Below, piece after piece: positions 55,965-64,000 of a DNA stretch of 64,000 nucleotides. The notes beneath the pieces are model-generated. The model did not search any database. It was not told the origin of the DNA and worked only from the letters and a program-made list of their open reading frames with translations. The stretch is taken from assembly GCA_001949185.1 (NCBI GenBank), contig BDGG01000018.1:131210-195209 (forward strand), given 5' to 3'. Within the stretch, counting starts at the first letter, position 1. Each line of letters begins with the position of its first letter. The stretch comes from Ramazzottius varieornatus (lineage: Eukaryota > Tardigrada > Eutardigrada > Parachela > Ramazzottiidae). Made by a program: the position numbers and the translations under genes.

Positions 55965-57671
55965 TTCCCAGGATTGATTTTAATTTGTGCAGAAGAGGTA
56001 AGCTGGATATACGTCACCGTTTTTTCGGCCAGTGGGAAGAAAAAAATGGATTCTTCCGGCTGTCTTGATGTAGGTCGATAGCACATGGTTCTTGAGGTGT
56101 AGGAGAGACGAATCGAGCCGATCTGACGGTTAACTGCACTTTAATGACCGGCCAAATTTTGTCGACTGGTGAAGCGTGAGATCCGTCTTACTATATGTCC
56201 ACGGTGCTCGCTTGCGCACTCATAACGCAACCTCGAGAATGTAGGTAGTCGTTACTGAAGGAAAGAGTAAAGCCGCTTTAAGTGAACAAAGCAACACTGA
56301 ACGCATGGTCAGCTTTGTTCGCGCATGGCAACACCTAAGCCAGTCTTTTTCTTGCACGTAGCTGTGAAAATATTCGAGAGTGAACCAGCCGAAAGCTGTA
56401 GGCGCAAGCAAGATGCAAGTTCAGAAGATTCTGGCAGGTTCGCTCAGAGTTTCACGATGTTTGTACTCAGTCCTGGTTTGTCCGCGATGCCATGACGAGA
56501 ATCCGAATAACAACTTCTTGTTCTGGAAATTATGATTTAATCGACTTTTGAATTTTAATGTGTCTGGATATTAGAGAGACGGCGAATAATCTTATGTTAT
56601 CATCAGAATAATATTGAAATCCGAAACGATAGAATTCTGTGGAGATTCGTTAAGAGCTGTTTCCGTAATGAAAGCGTGCTTATCAGTGAAAGCATTGCAC
56701 ATATTGATATTACTTGTCCGCATCCAACCCATGAAGTTCTGGATCCAGGCCTTGTTGATCGTCTCATCCGCATCCTCCATGTCCGCGAGGTTAATTTCGC
56801 GCGTTGGCTCCGCAGCCAGCGGCAAGTGACCGAGTGGTCGCTAAACATACTTTTGAGCGACTTGTTTGTGGTCGAATCGGTACTCTTTATGGTCATTCAA
56901 CGTTGAGAAGGAACATTCGCCTCTGCTCCGTGAGCGAGTAGACGTCGCAGTTGCTAATACGATACTTCAGTGTTTCGCTTGCAGTCTCAGGGAAACGCGT
57001 TTCTTTCACCTGAAAAAGATTAATTTTTAATCCGGAAACAACGATTGTTAATAACTGGAATAATACACAACATGACGTGTACCTTTTCAGCTTCATGAAT
57101 GCAATTTTCTGCATGTATGTCATCGGACTTCTGAAAGTGCTTGCCAATAACAAACGGACGCGGATTAGATTGCGTAACTCACGCCTCTTGGACAGAAAAA
57201 TTTGCGTTCGTTTGCCTCTAATACCATTACTTTTTTGTGATGAGTGCCTATGCAGTATCTGCTTTGCTCTGTGAAACCGAACTTGTCATGTTAAAGCATT
57301 CAGCTCGATCCATTGCGTCGGCATTGCTCATTATCGCTTGTCGCATAACGTGTAACATAAAAATGCGCAGTGCTGTTGTTGATAAGTGTAATTTTTTACA
57401 GGAAAACTAACCTTATAATACCATGATCATGATTATAAGCACAGAAGGGTCCACTGAGACACTATACCGTTTGGGAATAGTCGACCGGTCATTAAAGTGC
57501 AGTTAACCGACAGATCGGCTCGATTCTTTTTTCCTACACCTTAGGAACCATGTACTATCGACCTGCACCAAGACACCCGGAAAAATCCATTTTTTTCTTC
57601 CCATTGGTCGAAAAAATGGTGACGTATATCCAGCTTGCCTCTTCTGCACAAATTAAATTCAATCCTGGGAA
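55965..57671. mobile_element. 1.7-kb element with about 187-bp terminal inverted repeats
   Basis: Left arm 55965-56151 (TTCCCAGGATTGATTTTAAT inward to TTTAATGACCGG) and right arm 57485-57671 are inverted copies at roughly 85-90% identity by eye. The interior has frames of 77-97 codons on both strands (around 56.6-57.1 kb) without transposase motifs. Probably a non-autonomous or internally decayed DNA transposon; the superfamily cannot be named. Confidence 0.75.
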
Positions 57672-57723
57672 TCTATACTTGCTGTCGCTCATTTCTCATG
57701 GATTGAGCAAGTGAACAGCCTTC

Positions 57724-57918
57724 ATGGAAGTTGTCAGAGGATGTGTGGTGGACTACTGGCTACCTGACTGCTGTTGTTTTATGCTAGCCGAAGAAGCCCC
57801 GTGTAATCTTCTCCGCCGTCTCCTACCAGTTGTGCTCGGCTTTCCCGTCTTCCTGTTTGGTTTCTTCCTGTGCTGTTGGATAGGGTACGTGGCTGGCCTT
57901 CAAAGGTTTATCACGTGA
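57724..57918 (+). other. Open frame with a hydrophobic segment (64 aa)
   Basis: Encodes RRLLPVVLGFPVFLFGFFLC and GYVAGL, one convincing membrane span, after a Cys-rich start. A TTTCAG acceptor at about 57956-57961 could add a further exon. No family recognised; either a small membrane protein or chance. Confidence 0.25.
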
Positions 57919-59303
57919 TGCATAGTTGACTCGTCGTTTAACCTGACTGATTGTGTTTCAGTCGACGAAGCATCCTGCCCCACCATTGCCTGCTGGCTGT
58001 TGTCGGCGGTTTCGCGTCTTCTCCTCGCCTCAACGGTCATTCCTTTAGTCTTTGCTGCCCGTTCAAGCTACACTAGAGTCCCCTGCGCATTTCTGTTTTG
58101 TTTTCTCCTAAATTAGTGGCAGTGAGAGCAGGGATATACGCTATTGATATATTTGTATGCACGTGAGTGTCTCAGGTCGACTTTCATATTGTGGTGCATG
58201 TAACTTCCAGATTTATAACACGTGCGAGACAATACATCCGAACATATATCCAGCGCATCATTCTCTGAGCAGTTACAATACATTTTAGTAAAATATGGAC
58301 GTCATCATTTCTGGTGGGCGTGTCGGTGTGTTCTCGCCTCCTTCAATCAGTTTTCAAACTGTGTTTCCACTGTTCCGACTTTCGATATAGCCGTGTTGTG
58401 CTGCTGTAAGACCAGTAGTCAACTGATCCTGCTGATATCAAGGACGACACCGTGGCTCGAGTGCTCCTGTTGATCGGTGACATGTCGGCGCTGACTTTGA
58501 AGAACCGGGCTCTTCGCCCCATCGCTGGACATTTTTCGTCGCTAAATAGGCCTGGACCGATAAAGAATGCTCTAAATGCCGGTAACAAAACATTGATACA
58601 TAAGGTATTTGAAGCTTTCGCTCTTTGGGAAGCGTCTGCTGCTGTCGCTCCTAATTAACCGTATTCGCCCTGAAACCCATGACCAGCCCGAGTTTGTATA
58701 CAGTACATCCTCCTTCGACAGTTACTCCAGTTTTGACCATTGACTCTATTTCTTTAAGTTTGTTTCACCGCCTCCGATACTGTCCCCGTATGTTGTAGTT
58801 GGACGGTTCGTCGGCTGAACCTGTCCTGTACGTATTGTGTGCGTACGGTTTTGTAGTGACCCTCCCAAAAGCTGACAGACAGAAGGATAAACGGATATCG
58901 ATCAAAACGACTGCGTGATTAAATTGGTATCTCATCTGCGGTCAATGGGGATCAATGATACTCTATTATGGTCAAAGTGGTGATTAATTTGCAATTGATA
59001 AATGATTATCCACATATGCTTCAACACATGCATGCACAGACTCTGCAGTTCCCGACTTTGATATGCACAGCTTTGCATCGTCCCTGCCATGCTAGTAGAT
59101 TTCCTCCTCCGTTTATCACGTACATCTAGTTTTCCCATACGACAAGCACCACTTTTACGCCCGATAGCTTTGCCTCACAGTCGTCGAGAGGTTCTTGGGC
59201 CTCTTTACCGAGATCGACCGCTGCCGATAGTTTTTTGTACTGATACTTTTCTCTTGCAAAGAGCCAAGCGTATCCAGCGATCCAAGAGTATTCAGCTTCT
59301 GCT
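57919..59303. other. Region upstream of the homeobox gene
   Basis: No recognised gene. A frame at 58452-58658 (+) is open for 68 codons without motif. The last few hundred bases should hold the homeobox promoter; no clear TATA box was picked out. Confidence 0.35.
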
Positions 59304-60331
59304 ATGTCTAACCCATTGCAGTTCCGGGGCTTCGTCCGCCATTACTCCACATTTCAACCTCCACTGCTAACGGGCCCCGCAGACCTTGCTTTCGCCACTG
59401 ACATGTATCGAGCTCGACCACCGGCCTTGGACAAGACAGCGCCATCAAGTAACAGGCAACCTCCGTCCGAAACGACCAACGCTTGTCGCCGCTACCGAAA
59501 CTGGATGGTCGAGAACGAGGACGACGAAGAAAGCGTTAACAGTAACGACTCGACCAGTTCGCCAGTCCGAGGCCAGTCTAGCAGCACAGAAGCCGATTCT
59601 GATTTACCATCTCCCTCCCATCTGACCTTTTGTAAGTGCATGTTGCCATTTTGTAGTGTCGGGAATCAGATGTCGATGACACTCTAATCTATGGAGCTAT
59701 ATGTCCGTACTATTGAGTAATATGAACTTCAATCTGTTTGACAGTTTCGCGCAAGAAGCGAGATTCGAAGAAGGAGCGAAGAGCTCGAACGACCTTCAGC
59801 AGCCAGCAAACGCAGCTACTGGAGCTGGAGTACCAACGCTCCGAGTACGTCACTCGCCCTCGTCGCTACGAGCTGGCCACTCAACTTTGCCTCAAGGAAG
59901 TCCAAATCAAGATATGGTACCAAAATCGGCGAGCCAAGGATAAACGTATCGAGAAAGCCACTTGGGACCGCCAATATCGGTAGGTAGAGGGACTAATGAC
60001 CCCACACCATCATTGCATTTATTGTATAGCAACACATTGATTTGCCGATGGCGTGCCAATAACTGTTTCGTAGCGGGGAAATGGGGTTAACCCAAAGTGT
60101 TTAATGGTTATCATTTCCGTTGGATTTTGCAGCTGTCTAGCATTAACTAGGAATAGCAGGCAACTTCCTTCCTCGCCATCGACCACCGGCAATTATGGGC
60201 TCAATCCCCCGCTCACTCCAGCTTCCTTTCCGCCAGCACCACTTCGACTTCCGCTGCACATGTTCCCCACATCCGCCGCCTCATTCCCACTCCCCCTGCT
60301 CCAACAAGTCCGCCCTCATAATAGTAATTGA
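59304..60331 (+). CDS. ro: Homeodomain transcription factor, rough-like
   Basis: Nuclear DNA-binding protein; in flies rough patterns photoreceptors. Exons 59304-59631, 59745-59979 and 60133-60331 join in phase to 253 aa. The homeodomain spans about residues 120-180: RRARTTFSSQQTQLLELEYQ, EYVTRPRRYELATQLCL, and helix III EVQIKIWYQNRRAKDKRIEK. The RAKDKRIEKA...D-x-QYR extension and R-T-T-F start match rough orthologues. Recognition-helix Gln50, Asn51 and Trp48 are kept, but position 49, nearly always Phe, is Tyr. Upstream is a Ser/Asp/Glu-rich stretch (ENEDDEESVNSNDSTSS); the C-terminus is Pro/Leu-rich (PPLTPASFPPAPLRLPL), likely a regulatory tail. An intron sits just before and another just after the homeodomain. 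Confidence 0.85.
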
Positions 60332-61073
60332 TAACATCGTACAGTAGCAAATCATAGTCTGCTTCATCTTTGCATCTGAAAATAATCAGTGCCATTTTCC
60401 CATATAATATATTACACTTATTTGAGGGATGAAGTGGCTGTGTTCGTATTATTTTAAGCTCTTGATTGGGTCATGAGAAGTATCATCGGTGATCAGTTTT
60501 CGATTGGCGCTTAGCAAAAAGGATTGCGTGTTTAAAGGGCGTTTGAACAAGTCGATCATCGACAAGGCGATATCCGCCCTCAAATCAGTGCAGCAATGTT
60601 CGACCTCGTTAACGGCCTTCACGAGCGCAAAACGAGGAAATGATTCGTGAAGATGTGGCAGGAAGCCCGTCTGTACTTGTCGTGTAATCGGTCACGCGAA
60701 CAAGTCTTCCACTCACAAACAACCATCAAACTTTCCACCTGCCCTGTCTTACAGCCATTCACTGTATATTCAAACCGGTTCACAGGACAAAAACTCGAAT
60801 ACTCGTCGGACCACAGCTAACAAGAAAAAACCCTACCCAGTCATAAACTGTACACCAAAATAAAACAAACAGAAAATAATCGTCGTCATATAAATCTTTT
60901 CGGAATGCGGTAAACGCAATAAACGTCGCTGATTGAAAAAGACAGACGCAAAAGCTGCAAAAGGAGATCAAATAACGATTTTGATTCGTCATGAATGAAA
61001 AAATCAACGTGGAAAACAACAACAAAGGAAACGTTCATTTTTGATTTACAACAGAGAAAGAGTGCAGTTTTCA
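60332..61073. other. Intergenic between convergent genes
   Basis: Between the homeobox gene and the 3' end of FRMD8. Contains 3' UTRs presumably; no motif-bearing frame. Confidence 0.4.
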
Positions 61074-64000
61074 TTATAGTGGTTCATGCGGCGACTTGAA
61101 CTGAAACATATCCAGCCGGTTGGTAATCTGCGGAAAAGCGAAGCTTCGCGCCGGCGTCAGCTTGCCGCTCTTTCGTGTACTCGATGTCGTCGTAGAACTG
61201 AAGGTAACGCCAGGTATCGTCACACTTTCTTCAACCAATGTTATTTCTTCGACCGGCTGATCAACGACGCTTCGCCGACTAACATTCTCCGTGTTCTCCG
61301 CGCCGTTGATCACTTGTTCACGACGCTGCATTTCGGCAGCTCGTTCGAGGCGCTGGAAGGTCCCCACACAGACAGCTATCAAGGGTGCCTAATCGAATGT
61401 AGAATAAATATGACTGCAGTTCGGCAAACAAGCTCCACAGGACTATTTGCCACAGTGGCGCACGTTCCCATCATTATCTGGTGATGTTGCGCGCCACTTG
61501 TGTAAGAACGATCTTGTCAAGATTGTTACTACTCAAGTGGCGTACGCTCCCAGTGTTACTGGCTGAAGCCTGCAATACTTGGGAAGACGATGCTCTTGGG
61601 ACATCCTTATACGAGGTATAGGACATAATTGAGGCTTAGGGATTTTAGGAGCATAATTCGGGCAACGCGGAAAGTTTAGGCTTCGTTATCAACGCTTGAT
61701 CGATTTCTCATCGTATACCTGTTGACACAACTTTGGGCATTTGTACACTGGACAGACGCGTCTCTCCCCAACGACAGATTCTTCTGACCTACAGCATTTC
61801 ATCGTTCCCAAACCTGTTAGACCTTGAGGAGAGAGAGATTAATCTACCTCTGAAATCAATAAAGACGTGATTACATGAAGCAAAAGCTCAGAAAAAATTC
61901 GCCCGAGTCATGATGCGAAAATGGCTATGGCCGAATTGTGTTCTCTACCTCGTAGGTCCCAAATATTCTAGTTGATATCTTCAGAACAAATTCCAACCTG
62001 CTTAGAGTAGATGTGGAGGAGGCGTTTTTGGCAGGAGGAAGTTGGGCTGTCCACCGTGTTATGGAAGCTAACGGGGACGACCAGGTCCAAACAAGCCGTG
62101 TCTTGGTTCTGTATGGCCTTCTCTTCTGAAGGCTCTCGAAAACTGAAGGATATTTCCTTGTGGGAAAACGCAAGCAAAACTTCCTGTGAGAAAATAAGAA
62201 CAAGCTCGGAACAAGCTCAGGATAAGGACGAAGTGAAGGAGGGCAAGACGTACTGCTGAAATGCTTGCTGCCTTTAAGGAGGAAAGGACGAAGAAGCCTC
62301 GCTGGTTGACGGCCAGCAAGACCGACATTTCGTTCTGGTCGGAAAACAAGCTGGTAATGCTCAGGCTCATTGGTACGTCAACTGTGCCGTGAAACATGGC
62401 CGCACTGAAATTAAAACTCAGATGACTGGATAGACCCAAGTTCTATTGAAATTAGTCGATCGCTTCACGAATTTCTGAGAAATGAAGCTGAAGATTACCC
62501 ATAAAGTACGTCTTGCTGGCATATTTCGAGATATCGTTGGCGAGCGTCGTCACGGTGTCGAATTTCTAGCATCTCGTACGCAGAGAGGATTTCGTTGATG
62601 GTATCCTCGCGCTTGCTGGAGAAAATGTTGGCAAACTGTGTGGGAAAGAGACCGGAAGGAAAGTAGCCTTCCATTGAGTCGCTGTCAAACAAGGAGACAA
62701 ATCAAAGCCAGCTGTGTATCGTCTCCAGCATTTTTGCAGAGTGCAAAGAGACTTCTCACTGGAGTTGCTGCATCTTTTGAGGACTGATGGTATTGGAGTA
62801 TCTACCGTTATCGCGGAAGATGAGCAAACAGCCCAGCTTCAGCACGCTCTCCCGCGATAAAGCGTAACGCTTGCTCAGTACGTTGGACTTTGCTTCGTGG
62901 AAGAGCAGATGCTGCAGACGATGATCCGTCACCTACGGAAGAATAGCATATAGTGCATATCCCCTTTCAATTTTCAACGAACAGCGCACAGTGGCCTCCT
63001 TTTCGCAGAAAGAATTTACCTGCCGTTCGACGTCCACAGGCAACCAAATCGACCTTCTGACATAGACCACAGGAGCTAAAATCACAAAAGTTACACTATC
63101 AGCTTAAGAACGAAATTATACGGAAGAAAAGCTACGGCACAAGGAAAATAATAGGAAGGCAGGACGCACTTTGGTCGTTGGGCTTCAGTACGGTGGAGTA
63201 TCTTTGCATGTAATACTTCCAGTATTTCTGGATCCAAAATGGATTGTGGTGGGGCTTCAGCTGTACTTCTGTAAAAGACAAGTAAAAGCAAGTCGGGATA
63301 TATACGGACTCAAACAGAGGGCAAAAAGGAGGGGTCGAAAAACAGAGGAAAAGAGCGCGCGACGGTAAAAACTGGCGTAACGACAGTGCGATTCTAAGCG
63401 CAGTTTATTCCGCCGTGCGCTGTTGGGGGGCGTGACGACATGCCTATCTCCCGTAAGGAAATCTCACCCAAAGCGTCAGTCAAATTGGCAAACCACACAG
63501 CCAAGCATTTTCGTCCTTGGTCAAAGTCCAGGCTTCGCTTCTTGATGACTATGTCCACCATTTCCCGAGCGAGACATTCGTAGCCAGTGACGGGAATGAA
63601 GTCGATAGAGGTATAGTCCATCAGGTAGACCTTGATCTGCGCTCGAACTGCAAGCACCAGTCCCAATGACAAATATGCCTGATTGTTGATTGATACGGGC
63701 AAACCCATCTTCTTACCGAACAGATTCTCGATGAATTTGTCGAACGACTTGCCTCGGGGTCTCTTGACGGGAAAGAGGGGAAGCTCCGGCTCGGCAATGG
63801 TGGAAGAGACAGCTTCCGTTCCATCTCCTGTAAATGCAATCCAGTGGGTGCAACGAGTATTTTGGAGGTTAATATCGAACAGAATTTTCTACTGCAGCAC
63901 CTTCATCGAGTCCAGACAGTGGAGGAGCGGGACGGTCGTCCTTTCGACGTTTCTCCAATAGCACGCTACATTCATGGACGAGGTTTCCATGTTCATCGAC
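61074..64000 (-). CDS. FRMD8: FERM domain-containing protein 8 (partial, N-terminus beyond edge)
   Basis: Membrane-linked adaptor; in animals FRMD8 stabilises the iRhom/ADAM17 sheddase and the fly orthologue bili modulates Wnt signalling. Minus-strand exons: 64000-63901 (partial), 63827-63717, 63647-63468, 63268-63170, 63075-63020, 62932-62760, 62681-62499, 62404-62254, 62183-61998 and 61388-61074. All phases match, giving about 517 visible residues. FERM F1: QIKVYLMDYTSIDFIPVTG and CLAVWFANLTDALE; then VQLKPHHNPFWIQ and PVVYVRRSIWLPV; F2: LLFHEAKSNVLSKRYALS, LKLGCLLIF and SMEGYFPSGLFPTQFANIF; F3: AAMFHGTVDVP, VLLAVNQRGFFVLSS and KRLLHIYSKQ. The C-terminal exon is polar (TFSSTTTSSTRKSGKLTPAR). 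The window edge cuts off the start. Confidence 0.9.
61440..61563. repeat. Short direct and inverted repeat in the last FRMD8 intron
   Basis: CAAGTGGCGTACGCTCCCAG at 61532 resembles CAGTGGCGCACGTTCCCATC at 61451, and GCGCGCCACTTG between them is inverted. Non-coding and small. Confidence 0.4.

Noticed and set aside
59701-59943. 80-codon frame overlapping the homeobox exon
   Set aside because: Wrong frame; the overlapping frame encodes a clear homeodomain.
1-64000. Prokaryotic features such as operons, CRISPR arrays and ribosome binding sites
   Set aside because: The genes have phase-matched spliceosomal introns and animal families; no regularly spaced repeat array of CRISPR type was seen.
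1-64000. tRNA or rRNA genes
   Set aside because: No convincing cloverleaf or conserved rRNA block was noticed by eye; a tRNAscan run would be needed to exclude tRNAs.

Overview
The window is eukaryotic and almost certainly from a small-genome invertebrate. Genes are split by short GT-AG introns, often 50-250 bp, with consistent codon phases across the splices. The recognisable families are animal ones: a class B peptide-hormone GPCR, a rough-type homeobox gene, FRMD8, SELENBP1, ATG3 and an intracellular lipid-binding protein. Intergenic DNA is full of DNA-transposon remains. A cluster of glycine-rich hydrophilic proteins and a FABP-fold protein would suit a stress-tolerant ecdysozoan such as a tardigrade, but that is a low-confidence inference. 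There are two 50-bp assembly gaps (26916-26965 and 37683-37732).

Layout. 1.4-4.5 kb (+) class B GPCR. 6.7-7.8 kb (-) broken single-pass receptor with a guanylyl-cyclase-receptor-like ectodomain. 9.0-13.7 kb repeat-rich, with an inverted duplicate of an unknown ORF. 14.4-16.3 kb (+) secreted GH114/TM1410-like glycosidase with a C-terminal hydrophobic tail. 18.1-20.0 kb (+) protein ending in a PNGase PAW domain. 21.1-22.4 kb (-) FABP-like lipid-binding protein. 23.6-25.2 kb (+) chromodomain protein with an AT-hook. 25.3-26.4 kb (-) ATG3. 27.4-31.1 kb a decayed Harbinger transposon with both of its genes. 31.46-33.80 kb a decayed Tc5/pogo-type transposon with long inverted repeats. 34.0-36.4 kb (+) SELENBP1/methanethiol oxidase. 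36.8-39.8 kb (-) three short Gly/Ser-rich, probably disordered proteins. 41.6-42.7 kb degenerate repeat block beside a receptor 5' end. 43.9-52.4 kb (+) a second receptor related to that at 7 kb, with MITEs in its introns. 54.3-57.7 kb two TIR elements. 59.3-60.3 kb (+) rough-like homeobox gene. 61.1-64.0 kb (-) FRMD8, running off the right edge.

The genes are ordinary, separately transcribed eukaryotic genes and I see no operon. The parts most worth a second look are the disordered-protein cluster, the GH114 gene as a possible horizontal acquisition, the receptor paralogues for which no kinase or cyclase domain is visible, the stand-alone PAW protein, the homeodomain with Tyr at position 49, and several uncatalogued palindromic elements.
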